Source: Bacteroidales bacterium UBA6445
GTDB lineage: Bacteria; Bacteroidota; Bacteroidia; Bacteroidales; UBA932
Direction: 5' to 3'
Assembly (NCBI GenBank): GCA_002439585.1
Contig: DJOF01000008.1
Span: 124,001 to 188,000, forward strand
DNA length: 64,000 nt
Positions 42,539 through 51,695 of this stretch are shown here, one piece after another. Numbering within the stretch: position 1 is the stretch's first letter; every line of letters begins with the position of its first letter. Position numbers and translations under genes: made by a program. A model generated the notes under the pieces. That model was not told the origin of the DNA. It worked only from the letters and a program-made list of their open reading frames with translations, and did no database searches.

Positions 42539-45076
42539 ATGAGTGACGTGAAAATCGAGAAAATCCTTGGATTCGACAAAGTTCGCAAGATAATATCTGA
42601 CAGGTGCAGCACTGAATACGGAGCTGCAAGAGCGGCGGCTGAAGATTTCTGTACCGATGAGAAAGAGATAAGACGCAGGCTGCTTCTGACCGATGAAATG
42701 CGACTTATAGTAATGTTCGAGGAATCATTCCCTTCTAACGGCTATATAGATGCGACATCATTCCTCAGGACGTTGTCCAAGGCGGGGGCCAACATAGACG
42801 TAGTAAGTCTCGCCAAGCTTCGGACAATGCTTGAGACCCTACAGAAGATCTCGGACTTCTTCGTGGATATAAAGGATGGAGTATATCCTGCTCTTAAGAA
42901 GATGACATCCGCCATTGTCCTGTATCCAGAGGTACTGCATAAGGTAGACTCAATCCTTGACAAATACGGCAATGTCAAGGATACCGCTTCGGATGCCCTA
43001 TATGGAATACGAAGTGCAATCAAGGAGAAAGAAGGCACAGTCTCCAAGCGCATGGCATCTATTCTCAAGAGTGCTCAAGCGTCAGGTTTTGTGGAGCAGG
43101 ATGCTTCGATAGTGATGAGGGACGGCAAAATGCTACTGCCTGTCAGCTCTGCAAACAAGAGAAAGGTGTCAGGCTTTGTATACGATGAGTCTTCATCAGG
43201 GAAGACAACGTTCATCGAGCCGGCAGAGATAGTGGAACTGACTAATGAAATTAGTGAACTGCGTTTCTCCGAGAATCGAGAGATAGCAAGAATCCTCAGT
43301 GAATTCAGCGATTGGGTACGACCTTATGTACCCGATCTTCTCAAAGGGGCTGAGTGTATAGGAGAACTTGATTTTATCATTGCCAAGGCTCAGACAGCCC
43401 TTGATTTTGTTGCAGGAATGCCGATAATCTCCGATGCTGGTGAAGTTATATTGCGCAAGGCACGCCATCCTTTGCTAGAGAGAGCCTTGAGAAAAGAGGG
43501 ACGCGATATTGTCCCCCTTTCTATAACCCTGACGCCCCAGAAGCACATAGTCCTTATCTCAGGCCCCAATGCTGGTGGTAAATCTGTGTGCCTCAAGACG
43601 GTTGGTCTTCTTCAGTACATGTTCCAATACGGAATGCTCATACCTACGTCAGAAACTTCAGAGATGACAGTATTCGACAGGGTCATGGCTGATATAGGAG
43701 ACGGACAGTCAATAGAAAATGACCTTAGCACTTACAGCTCTTTCCTCGCATCCATGAAGGAAATGCTTGCCGTGGCAGACAAGAAGACTCTTGTCTTGAT
43801 AGACGAGTTCGGCTCCGGTACGGAGCCCACAGCCGGAGGCGCTATCGCAGAAGCGATTCTCAGCCAGTTCGACAAGGCAGGTGTATACGGGGTCATTACC
43901 ACGCATTATACCAATCTGAAACTATATGCCTCAGCTCCTGACTCAGGAGTGCTCAATGCTGCCATGCAGTTCGATGACAAGAATATAGTGCCTTTGTTTA
44001 AATTGGAGCCCGGGCTTCCCGGCAATTCGTTTGCATTTGCATTGGCACGCAAGATGGGGCTGCCCGAAGAGGTGGTCAAGGATGCCGAGACAAGAGCCGG
44101 AGAGGAGTTTGTTGGTATCGAGCGCAATCTTCGCAAGATAGCCCGCAACCGCAAGGCCCTTGACGAGAAACTCCAGAAGATCCGCAATACTGACAAGACT
44201 CTTGAAAATATAACTGGACGCTACCAGAAAGAGCTTGAGTCTATATCCTCTATGAAGAAAGAGATCCTTGACAATGCCCGCAAGGAGGCCGAGGAGATAA
44301 TCAAAGGTGCCAATAGGGAAGTTGAGCGCACCATCCGGACGATTCGGGAGAAACAGGCTGCAAAGGAAGAGACAAGAAAGGCCCGGGAAGGGCTTCAGAA
44401 CTTCGTTAGCGCCCTGGTATCCTCCAAAGAGAAGAACGAGAGAGAGAGGGAAGACTATATAGAGGAGAAACTTCGCAAGGTATCCGAGCGCCAACAGAGA
44501 CAGCAGCAGAGGCGCTTACGTCATACTACTCCGGAGGAATTGCAGAAGATAGTACAGGAAACTGAGAGGGAGAAGAAGATAGCGGCATTCCGAAGCGGTC
44601 CTCTGAAAGTCGGTGAGAAGGTAAGGATCAAGGACAATGGTATGGCCGGAGAGGTCGCCCTCGTGTCTGACAAGGCCGTCACTGTCATAGTTGGCAGTAT
44701 CAAGACAAAGCTTCCGCTCTCCCGGGTAGAGCGCATATCTTCCAACGAATACAAGGATGCCGTGAGGGCTGCTCGTCCTCAGACTCAGTCAGTTCCGCAA
44801 GATAGCTCCCTTTCGGAGAGAAAACTCAATTTCAAGATGGAACTTGACGTAAGGGGACAGAGGACTGCGGAAGCCATCGAGAACGTGATGCATTATATCG
44901 ATGATGCCATTATGCTCAATGTCCATTCCGTGAGGATAATACATGGCAAAGGTACGGGGGCGTTGAGGGAAGAGATACAGAAATTTCTCAAGTCAACTCC
45001 AGGTGTCATCTCCGCAAAGGACGAGTCTGTACAACTTGGAGGATCGGGTGTTACAGTAGTGACATTTGACAATTAG
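42539..45076 (+). CDS. mutS2: MutS2 (ribosome/DNA-associated ATPase with Smr nuclease domain)
   Basis: An 845-residue MutS-family ATPase. The core has Walker A GPNAGGKS (342-349) and Walker B with Asp422-Glu423 (LIDEFGSGT). A long charged coiled-coil (about 510-650) precedes a KOW-like segment, and the C-terminal Smr endonuclease domain starts near 768 with LDVRGQR and contains HGKGTGALR. MutS2 suppresses recombination in some bacteria and rescues or splits collided ribosomes in others. It lies between cdaA and yraN, all within a few bases, in one operon. Confidence 0.96.
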   Translation: MSDVKIEKILGFDKVRKIISDRCSTEYGAARAAAEDFCTDEKEIRRRLLLTDEMRLIVMFEESFPSNGYIDATSFLRTLSKAGANIDVVSLAKLRTMLETLQKISDFFVDIKDGVYPALKKMTSAIVLYPEVLHKVDSILDKYGNVKDTASDALYGIRSAIKEKEGTVSKRMASILKSAQASGFVEQDASIVMRDGKMLLPVSSANKRKVSGFVYDESSSGKTTFIEPAEIVELTNEISELRFSENREIARILSEFSDWVRPYVPDLLKGAECIGELDFIIAKAQTALDFVAGMPIISDAGEVILRKARHPLLERALRKEGRDIVPLSITLTPQKHIVLISGPNAGGKSVCLKTVGLLQYMFQYGMLIPTSETSEMTVFDRVMADIGDGQSIENDLSTYSSFLASMKEMLAVADKKTLVLIDEFGSGTEPTAGGAIAEAILSQFDKAGVYGVITTHYTNLKLYASAPDSGVLNAAMQFDDKNIVPLFKLEPGLPGNSFAFALARKMGLPEEVVKDAETRAGEEFVGIERNLRKIARNRKALDEKLQKIRNTDKTLENITGRYQKELESISSMKKEILDNARKEAEEIIKGANREVERTIRTIREKQAAKEETRKAREGLQNFVSALVSSKEKNEREREDYIEEKLRKVSERQQRQQQRRLRHTTPEELQKIVQETEREKKIAAFRSGPLKVGEKVRIKDNGMAGEVALVSDKAVTVIVGSIKTKLPLSRVERISSNEYKDAVRAARPQTQSVPQDSSLSERKLNFKMELDVRGQRTAEAIENVMHYIDDAIMLNVHSVRIIHGKGTGALREEIQKFLKSTPGVISAKDESVQLGGSGVTVVTFDN

Positions 45077-45079
45077 GAT

Positions 45080-45463
45080 ATGAAAGTATCCGGAAAGTCT
45101 GCACTCGGCAAGAGAGGAGAAGATGAGGTCTGCACTTATCTTGAAGGTATTGGGCACACAATACTCGAACGCAATTACCGCTATGGGCATCTCGAAGTAG
45201 ACGTCATTTCCGCCGCTGACGATGGAATACATTTTGTAGAAGTTAAGAGCCGCACAGCACCTGTAAATGCAGCACCTCAGGATGCTGTCGATTGGCGGAA
45301 GCAGCGCAATCTTGCCTCAGCTGCACGAAGGTATATGGGACATGTCGTGTCTCCCGTGCTCCGAGATAAGGAGATTTGGCTTGATGTCGCGGCCGTAGTC
45401 TTTGACGGTGGTGAGACTAGGATTGAGTATTTCCCAGGTGCCGTGCAGCCTTTGTATTTGTAG
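45080..45463 (+). CDS. yraN: YraN/UPF0102 family protein
   Basis: A 127-residue protein of the YraN family with a predicted endonuclease-like fold of unknown role. Visible signature: KRGEDEVCTYLEGIGHTILERNYR, then LEVDVIS...HFVEVKSR, which has the Asp and Glu-x-Lys of a PD-(D/E)xK nuclease core. It starts three bases after mutS2, a context that suggests nucleic-acid metabolism. Confidence 0.92.
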   Translation: MKVSGKSALGKRGEDEVCTYLEGIGHTILERNYRYGHLEVDVISAADDGIHFVEVKSRTAPVNAAPQDAVDWRKQRNLASAARRYMGHVVSPVLRDKEIWLDVAAVVFDGGETRIEYFPGAVQPLYL

Positions 45464-45494
45464 AAGACCAGGATAACTTTAAAACATCTTCATA

Positions 45495-46589
45495 ATGAAG
45501 AATAATCAATATTGTGTCATAATGGCCGGAGGGCATCTCAACAGGTTCTGGCCTATCAGTAGGGAAGACATGCCGGGACATTTCCTAGATATTGCCGGCA
45601 GTGGCAAATCCTTGGTGAGGATGGCATACGAGAGGTGCTGCGGAGTAGTGCCACCGGAGAACATAATCCTTATAACCCTCTCACGGTACAAGGATCTTAT
45701 AGCAGAGCAGATACCGGAACTTCCTGAGCAGAACCTTCTTCTTGAGCCGATGGCTCGTAATACAGCTGCCTGTATAACTTATGCTACATATACCATTCTA
45801 AGGCGAGACAGCACGGCTGTTACCGCAGTTACTCCAGCAGATCTGATTATTGCAGACGAGCCTCTTTTCCGTTCGACTCTCTCAAGTGCACTCGATTATG
45901 CGGCTACCCATCCAGTGTTGATGACATTGGGTATCAAGCCTTCCCGCCCAGATACGGAATACGGCTATATTCAGTGCGAGGGGGGAAAGGTGGCCAGTAT
46001 GAGCAACGAACCGATGAAAGTGAAGACATTTACTGAGAAGCCGGACAAGGAGATAGCCGAGGTGTTCTACAAGAGCGGAGAGTTTTTCTGGAATTCAGGT
46101 ATTTTCGTATGGCAAGCCTCTGTTATCAAGGAAGAATTGGAGAAATATGTCCCAGAGGTTACAGGCCCGTTCGAAGGTTGGGAAGTGGCTATTGGCAGTC
46201 CTTCGGAGAAAGCGTTCATAGCCAGTGCATATTCCGATATAGAGAAGATTTCTATCGACTACGGAGTGATGGAAAAGACCGACAGAGCGTGGATTTTCCC
46301 TGTCCATTTCGGCTGGTCGGACATAGACAGTTGGGAGAATTTCTATTCGAGCGTACAGGCCAAGGACAAGAACGGAAATATTCTCAATACTGACCGCAAG
46401 ATCCTCCGCAATGACAGCCGCAATATAATACTCTCGTCTAAGAAGGATAAACTCTTGGTCATCAAGGGGTTGAAAGACTGTATAGTGGTCGATACCGATG
46501 ATGTCCTTCTCATCTGTCCGAGAGACGATCGACAATACAAGGAGCTTGTCAACGCGACTCGTATGCCAGGATTTGAGAAATATCGTTAA
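45495..46589 (+). CDS. ManC-like sugar nucleotidyltransferase lacking the canonical active-site signature
   Basis: A 364-residue protein homologous over its length to mannose-1-phosphate guanylyltransferase, which makes GDP-mannose. Family segments are intact: RFWPISR, LEPMARNTAACI, GIKPSRPDTEYGYI, WNSGIFVW and GWSDIDSWE. The nucleotide-binding signature is not. The Gly-x-Gly loop GG(A/I)GSRFWP reads GGHLNRFWP (12-20), and the conserved PKQF reads PGHF (27-30), losing the phosphate-contacting Lys. The usual SDH reads ADL. Either it is inactive or has another role or specificity. DNA is otherwise undamaged and in frame. It is spaced 31 bases from yraN. Confidence 0.85.
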   Translation: MKNNQYCVIMAGGHLNRFWPISREDMPGHFLDIAGSGKSLVRMAYERCCGVVPPENIILITLSRYKDLIAEQIPELPEQNLLLEPMARNTAACITYATYTILRRDSTAVTAVTPADLIIADEPLFRSTLSSALDYAATHPVLMTLGIKPSRPDTEYGYIQCEGGKVASMSNEPMKVKTFTEKPDKEIAEVFYKSGEFFWNSGIFVWQASVIKEELEKYVPEVTGPFEGWEVAIGSPSEKAFIASAYSDIEKISIDYGVMEKTDRAWIFPVHFGWSDIDSWENFYSSVQAKDKNGNILNTDRKILRNDSRNIILSSKKDKLLVIKGLKDCIVVDTDDVLLICPRDDRQYKELVNATRMPGFEKYR

Positions 46590-46674
46590 GAGAATCATAG
46601 AATTAATAGGTTGACTACAAGCTTCTGACAATGGAAGCATCTTTATGAGTAGCCTTATGTAAAATATTTATATC

Positions 46675-47127
46675 ATGTCACTTGAACAGACAATCCAGAA
46701 AGATATCATGGAGGCAATGAAGTCCCATGATGAGGTCAGACTCAATGCCGTAAGAGCCATCAAGTCAGAAATTCTTCTCGCCAAGACTTCCGGAGCCGGA
46801 AGCGAGATAGGAGATGAAGATGTGATGAAACTTATCCGCAAGCTTATCAAGCAGCGCAAAGAGAGCGCGGAGATGTATATTCAGGGAAGCCGTAAAGACT
46901 TGGCTGACAACGAGCTTGCAGAAGCTGCCGTGATGGAGTCCTATCTTCCTGCCCAGTTGAGCGAGGCGGAAGTTGAGGCCATAGTGAAGTCAGTGATCGA
47001 AGAGACTGGTGCTAAAGGCATGGCCGATATGGGAAAGGTTATGGGAGCTTCAGTCAAGAAAGCTGACGGCCGTGCAGATGGCAAGACTGTCTCGGCTATT
47101 GTCAAGAGGCTTCTGTCTTCATTGTAG
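46675..47127 (+). CDS. GatB/YqeY-domain protein
   Basis: A 150-residue YqeY-type protein related to the C-terminal tRNA-binding domain of GatB, thought to have tRNA-related functions but not characterised. Signature regions are MKSHDEVRLNAVRAIKSEI, a KLIKQRKESAEMY helix, EAAVMESYLPAQLSE and GKVMGASVKKADGRADGK. Complete length. The stop codon lies inside the first copy of a 21-bp tandem duplication. Confidence 0.93.
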   Translation: MSLEQTIQKDIMEAMKSHDEVRLNAVRAIKSEILLAKTSGAGSEIGDEDVMKLIRKLIKQRKESAEMYIQGSRKDLADNELAEAAVMESYLPAQLSEAEVEAIVKSVIEETGAKGMADMGKVMGASVKKADGRADGKTVSAIVKRLLSSL

Positions 47128-47162
47128 CCGGTCATTGCATGATTGTAGCCAGTCATTGCATG
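47121..47162. repeat. 21-bp tandem duplication at the 3' end of the yqeY-type gene
   Basis: 47121-47141 and 47142-47162 are identical except for one base (G to A at the tenth position). The first copy contains the TAG stop codon (47125-47127). It looks like a recent slippage duplication. Confidence 0.85.
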
Positions 47163-47269
47163 GTGCGTCCTCATGATTTTGTCCGGTAGACTGTTGCAGC
47201 AGCCAAGACATTCTCCTCTGACGGTCAGGGCAGTGTTGGCATTCTCATTCTGAAATATTTGTTTTTTTT

Positions 47270-48469
47270 ATGAAAAGTCCAGCTTCTTCTATAAGGCGAC
47301 ATTCTTTTGAGAATCATCCTTTTACAGATCTCTCTTTCAGGGCTCGCCTGCTGACAACACTCCTTGTTTTGGTAGCTTGTCTGTATCCATCCCGAGCCTA
47401 CTCCCAACACAGGGCGGACAGACTCAATCTTGAAGACGAAGGCTCGTTCTCAATGGTTATACTTGGTGACCCCCAAGGCTATACCAAATATGACATAAAC
47501 CAGCCTCTATTCGAGTTGTGTACTGCATGGATAGCCGACAATATCGATCATCTCAATATCAAGGCTGTATTGTGTACAGGTGATCTTGTTGAGCAGAACG
47601 AGAACATAACCATGAACCGTAAGATGCTCAATCAGACCAGTACCCAGATGTGGGAGTCAGCCTCGAGAAGCATGGCGCGGCTGGACGGTAAAGTCCCATA
47701 TATCATCTCGGCTGGCAATCATGACTATGGCTATCGCAACTCCGAAAACGGAAGGACGCAGTTCCCGAAATATTTCCCTATGGAGAGAAATGAGTGTTGG
47801 AGAGACTGTCTTGTGGCAGATTTTCCTAATAGGAACGGTGATATATCGATTGAGAACGCGGCTTTCGCTTTCCATGACGCCAATTGGGGAGATATCCTTG
47901 TGATTACAACTGAGTTCGCCCCTCGAGAAGAGGTACTTGAATGGGCGAGGAATACTGCAGCAAGAGAAGAGTTCAAGGATTACAAGGTCATAGCCATGAC
48001 GCACAGCTATCTCAAGGAACAGACAGCGGAATATACTGATAATTCCCGTTACAAGATTGCTCCTCAGACTTCTGGCAAGGATTTCTGGGATAAATTTGTC
48101 AATGTCTCGCCTAACGTTTTCTTTGTTCTTTGCGGCCATACCGGGAAGCCTGGGGATTTTGACAGGTCGATAGCATATAGGGTGGACAGGAACGATGCCG
48201 GAAGGGAAGTTTTCCAGATGATGTTCAATGTGCAGATTCTTGGAGGCGGATGGGAAGGCAACGGTGGTGACGGCTGGCTTCGCGTACTTGAATTCATGCC
48301 TGACGGCAAGACTATACAGGTAAAGACTTATTCCCCTCTCTTCGGCATTTCCCCGTCCACACGCCATCTCGCTCGCCGCACCGGCAAGAATGATCAGTTT
48401 AGGATTACAGTGTCAACGGCTGTCAATTCGGGCCAAAACAAGGTCAAAACAACATCCAAGGCATTGTAA
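47270..48469 (+). CDS. secreted calcineurin-like metallophosphoesterase
   Basis: A 399-residue exported protein. The N-terminus is basic followed by a hydrophobic stretch (about 28-40) and a likely cleavage site near SRAYSQ; the start may lie slightly downstream. Metallophosphoesterase motifs are in order: GDPQ (near 65), GDLVEQN, GNHDYG, MTHSYL and CGHTGKPG, which supply Asp, Asn and His ligands of a two-metal centre. Substrate is unknown; relatives hydrolyse phosphomonoesters, phosphodiesters or nucleotides. The -33 element of the rplC promoter overlaps its last codons. Confidence 0.9.
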   Translation: MKSPASSIRRHSFENHPFTDLSFRARLLTTLLVLVACLYPSRAYSQHRADRLNLEDEGSFSMVILGDPQGYTKYDINQPLFELCTAWIADNIDHLNIKAVLCTGDLVEQNENITMNRKMLNQTSTQMWESASRSMARLDGKVPYIISAGNHDYGYRNSENGRTQFPKYFPMERNECWRDCLVADFPNRNGDISIENAAFAFHDANWGDILVITTEFAPREEVLEWARNTAAREEFKDYKVIAMTHSYLKEQTAEYTDNSRYKIAPQTSGKDFWDKFVNVSPNVFFVLCGHTGKPGDFDRSIAYRVDRNDAGREVFQMMFNVQILGGGWEGNGGDGWLRVLEFMPDGKTIQVKTYSPLFGISPSTRHLARRTGKNDQFRITVSTAVNSGQNKVKTTSKAL

Positions 48470-48493
48470 ATTAAAAATATAATCGTAACTTTG
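48464..48493 (+). promoter_or_regulatory. promoter of the rplC-rpsC block
   Basis: TTG at 48464-48466 and TAACTTTG at 48486-48493 are 19 bases apart, a full match. The TTG is part of the last coding triplet of the phosphoesterase gene. The 60-base leader contains a short stem CCGC/GCGG that might take part in autoregulation. Confidence 0.7.
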
Positions 48494-48553
48494 CAGGCCG
48501 CAAAAAGTATGCGGAATACTTAAAGTATTTATAAACAATTAATTATCAAACCA

Positions 48554-49177
48554 ATGCCTGGATTAATTGGAAAGAAAATCGGAATGACTTCCGTTTTCGG
48601 TGCTGATGGAAAGAATATTCCATGCACCGTTGTTGAGGCTGGTCCATGTGTTGTCACGCAGGTGCGTACGGTAGAGAAAGATGGTTATGCCGCCGTACAG
48701 CTTGCCTATGACGAAATTACCGAGAAGCATGCCAGCAAGCCCTTGATGGGGCATTTCAAAAAGGCAGGAACCACACCCCACCGCAAGTTGGCCGAGTTTG
48801 AGGCAGACTTCAAAGGGGATCTTAAATTGGGTGACACCGTCACTGTAGCCGACATCTTCGAGGGTGTCGAGTTCGTTGATGTTGTCGGAACTTCCAAAGG
48901 TAAAGGATTCCAGGGCGTTGTAAAGCGTCATGGCTTTGCCGGAGTAGGCGGTGCTACACACGGTCAGCACAACAGACTCCGTCACCCGGGATCTATGGGT
49001 GCATCATCATGGCCTTCAAGGGTATTCCCTGGTATGAGAATGGCCGGCCATATGGGCAATGCAAGGGTTAAGGTGTTCAACCTTCAGGTCATCAAGGTGA
49101 TTCCTGAGAACAACCTTCTCGTATTAAAAGGCTCTGTTCCCGGAGCCAAGGGTTCTTATCTAATGTTGGAGGCTTAA
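48554..49177 (+). CDS. rplC: ribosomal protein L3
   Basis: A 207-residue 50S protein near the peptidyl-transferase centre. Start MPGLIGKKIGMTSVF and the signature KGKGFQGVVKRHGFAG, followed by THGQHNRLRHPGSMG, are characteristic. It is preceded not by rpsJ, as in the standard S10 operon, but by its own promoter and an unrelated phosphoesterase gene. Confidence 0.98.
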   Translation: MPGLIGKKIGMTSVFGADGKNIPCTVVEAGPCVVTQVRTVEKDGYAAVQLAYDEITEKHASKPLMGHFKKAGTTPHRKLAEFEADFKGDLKLGDTVTVADIFEGVEFVDVVGTSKGKGFQGVVKRHGFAGVGGATHGQHNRLRHPGSMGASSWPSRVFPGMRMAGHMGNARVKVFNLQVIKVIPENNLLVLKGSVPGAKGSYLMLEA

Positions 49178-49179
49178 TT

Positions 49180-49809
49180 ATGGAATTGTCAGTTTTGAAG
49201 ATTGACGGATCAGAGTCCGGAAAGAAGGTCGTCCTCGATGAGAAGGTATTCGGTGTGAAGCCGAATGATCACGCTATCTACCTTGATGTCGTACAGTATC
49301 TTGCACATCAGCGTCAGGGTACCTCAAGGACTAAGGACCGTAGCGAGGTGGCTCACAGTACGAAGAAACAGGGTCGTCAGAAAGGCGGCGGTGGAGCACG
49401 TCACGGTAGCTTGAAGGCAAATATCTATATCGGTGGTGGTCGTGCCCACGGTCCAAAGCCGCGTTGCTATGACCTCAGGCTTAGCAAGAAGCTTAAGTCT
49501 CTTGCAAGGGTATCAGCCCTCTCGTATAAGGCACAGGAGAACAAGATCATCTTCGTAGAGCCTTTCACGATGGACGCTCCCAAGACAAAGGAATTCATAC
49601 AGATCCTTTCAGCCATAAAGGCTGGGGACAGGAAAGTGCTTTTCGTGCTTCCTCAGAATTCCCCGAATATTTATCTTTCGTCTCGTAACCTTCAGGAAGT
49701 GAATGTAATCTCAGTTGACGAGATCAATACATACACTATCATGAACTCCTACTCACTCGTTTTGGTAGACGGCGTTCAGGATATCCTTTCCGCAAGAGTA
49801 AGACGATAA
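49180..49809 (+). CDS. rplD: ribosomal protein L4
   Basis: A 209-residue 50S protein that reaches the exit tunnel through its extended loop (QKGGGGARHGSLKANIYIGGGRAHGPKPR region, about 66-95). In enterobacteria it also autoregulates its operon; whether this holds here is unknown. Two bases separate it from rplC. Confidence 0.98.
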   Translation: MELSVLKIDGSESGKKVVLDEKVFGVKPNDHAIYLDVVQYLAHQRQGTSRTKDRSEVAHSTKKQGRQKGGGGARHGSLKANIYIGGGRAHGPKPRCYDLRLSKKLKSLARVSALSYKAQENKIIFVEPFTMDAPKTKEFIQILSAIKAGDRKVLFVLPQNSPNIYLSSRNLQEVNVISVDEINTYTIMNSYSLVLVDGVQDILSARVRR

Positions 49810-49822
49810 AAAACGTTGAGAA

Positions 49823-50113
49823 ATGGGAATTATCATTAAGCCAATAGTAACAGAGAAATTAACGGCTCAAGGCGAGAAGTTGAACCGTTATGGCTTCATA
49901 GTTGACCGTGATGCAAACAAGCTTCAGATCAAATCTGCCGTAGAGCAGATGTACAATGTGTCTGTAGCTTCGGTCAACACATTGAACTACCATGGGAAAA
50001 GAAAATCCCGTTATTCAAAGTCCGGCATGCTCAGAGGTCGTATGAACCACTTCAAGAAGGCATACGTTACCCTGGCAGGCGAGGATAAGATTGATTTCTA
50101 TAGCAATATTTAA
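49823..50113 (+). CDS. rplW: ribosomal protein L23
   Basis: A 96-residue 50S protein at the tunnel exit that docks SRP and trigger factor. It begins IIIKPIVTEKLT and has the Asp/Asn-rich DRDANKLQIKSAVEQMYNV signature. Normal position between rplD and rplB. Confidence 0.97.
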   Translation: MGIIIKPIVTEKLTAQGEKLNRYGFIVDRDANKLQIKSAVEQMYNVSVASVNTLNYHGKRKSRYSKSGMLRGRMNHFKKAYVTLAGEDKIDFYSNI

Positions 50114-50124
50114 GGGAGAAGGCA

Positions 50125-50949
50125 ATGGCAACAAGAAAATTCAAGCCGGTAACCCCCGGTACAAGGAATAAGGTGATCAGCGCTTTTGACGACATTACAG
50201 CAAAGCGCCCCCAGAAATCATTGCTCGAACCTCTTAAAAGCACGGGTGGACGCAATAATACAGGTCAGATGACCATGCGTTACATCGGTGGCGGTCACAA
50301 GAGAATGTACCGTATCATCGATTTTAAGCGTGCTAAAGATGTTTGCAAGGCAACAGTCCTCACAATAGAATACGATCCTAACCGTAGCGCACGTATCGCG
50401 CTAGTGCAGTATGAGGATGGCGAGAAGAGATATATCATCGCCCCCAACGGCATAAAGGTAGGCCAGATCATAGAATCCGGCTCAGGTATTGCTCCTGAGG
50501 TCGGCAACACTCTTCCTCTTGGTGAGATTCCGGTAGGTACCCTCGTACACAATATCGAGCTTCATCCTGGTCAGGGCGGTGCTATGGCACGTTCTGCAGG
50601 TACATTCGCTCAGATTGCCGCACGTGAAGGCAACCATGTTATCCTCCGTCTGCCCTCAGGCGAGACTAGGATGGTATTGGTTACTTGCCGTGCAACTGTA
50701 GGTGTGGTATCCAATACTGAACACAACCTTGAGTCTTATGGAAAGGCAGGTCGCAGCAGATGGCTCGGCAGACGTCCTCACAACCGTGGTGTCGTAATGA
50801 ACCCAGTAGATCACCCTATGGGTGGTGGTGAAGGCCGTGCTTCCGGTGGACATCCTAGATCTCGTAAGGGTCTTCCTGCAAAGGGCTACAAGACACGTAA
50901 TCCTAAGGCTACTTCGAATAAGTTCATTATTGAAAGAAGAAAGAAATAA
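50125..50949 (+). CDS. rplB: ribosomal protein L2
   Basis: A 274-residue 50S protein needed for subunit association and peptidyl-transferase activity. Typical segments are GRNNTGQMTMRYIGGGHKR, LHPGQGGAMARSAGTFAQI and the C-terminal signature VMNPVDHPMGGGEGRASGG including the conserved His. Length and position are normal. Confidence 0.98.
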   Translation: MATRKFKPVTPGTRNKVISAFDDITAKRPQKSLLEPLKSTGGRNNTGQMTMRYIGGGHKRMYRIIDFKRAKDVCKATVLTIEYDPNRSARIALVQYEDGEKRYIIAPNGIKVGQIIESGSGIAPEVGNTLPLGEIPVGTLVHNIELHPGQGGAMARSAGTFAQIAAREGNHVILRLPSGETRMVLVTCRATVGVVSNTEHNLESYGKAGRSRWLGRRPHNRGVVMNPVDHPMGGGEGRASGGHPRSRKGLPAKGYKTRNPKATSNKFIIERRKK

Positions 50950-50970
50950 CGGAATAAAACTTAAGAGATT

Positions 50971-51243
50971 ATGAGTCGTTCATTAAGAAAAGGTCCATAT
51001 ATCCAGGAAGCTCTGGAGAAAAGAGTTCTTGCTATGAATGATGGCAGCAAGAAGAAAGAAGTAGTGAAGACCTGGTCACGCGCAAGCATGATCTCTCCTG
51101 ACTTCGTAGGTCACACTATCGCGGTTCATAACGGGAATAAGTTTATTCCTGTATATGTAACAGAGAATATGGTAGGCCACAAGCTCGGAGAATTCGCTCC
51201 CACAAGGACATTCAGAGGCCATTCAGGAAACAATAAGAAGTAA
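50971..51243 (+). CDS. rpsS: ribosomal protein S19
   Basis: A 90-residue 30S head protein. MSRSLRKGPYIQEAL and the C-terminal signature HNGNKFIPVYVTENMVGHKLGEFAPTR are diagnostic. It sits between rplB and rplV as usual. Confidence 0.98.
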   Translation: MSRSLRKGPYIQEALEKRVLAMNDGSKKKEVVKTWSRASMISPDFVGHTIAVHNGNKFIPVYVTENMVGHKLGEFAPTRTFRGHSGNNKK

Positions 51244-51266
51244 AACCGCTTAATTGATCAGAAATT

Positions 51267-51695
51267 ATGGGAAAACGTAAAAGATTGATGGCCGAAAGAC
51301 TGAAAGAGATTAAGCAGCAGACAGCTATCGCAAAGGTTAAGGATGTGCCCACATCCCCCCGTAAGATGCGCCTTGTAGCGGATACTGTAAGGGGAGTCGA
51401 GGTCAATCATGCCCTTGATCTGCTTAAATTCTCGAAGAAAGCTGCTTCCACTACACTCGGAACGCTTCTTCGCAGTGCGATCGCCAACTGGGAGTCAAAG
51501 AACCAGGACAAGAGTAACGAACTGGACAACGGTAATGTCTATATCAAGACTATCATGGTAGACGAAGGCCGTACCCTCAAAAGAATACGTCCCTGTCCTC
51601 AGGGTCGTGCCGGCAGGATACGCAAGCGTTCCAACCATGTTACCATTATCCTTGATGTTAAAAACAAACCTACAACAGTGGAGGACAATAAATAA
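51267..51695 (+). CDS. rplV: ribosomal protein L22
   Basis: A 142-residue 50S protein lining the exit tunnel. A basic N-terminal extension (about 25 residues, frequent in Bacteroidota) precedes the core VPTSPRKMRLVADTVRG, and the C-terminal signature RIRPCPQGRAGRIRKRSNHVTI is clear. Its last base overlaps the rpsC start codon (TAATG). Confidence 0.98.
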   Translation: MGKRKRLMAERLKEIKQQTAIAKVKDVPTSPRKMRLVADTVRGVEVNHALDLLKFSKKAASTTLGTLLRSAIANWESKNQDKSNELDNGNVYIKTIMVDEGRTLKRIRPCPQGRAGRIRKRSNHVTIILDVKNKPTTVEDNK

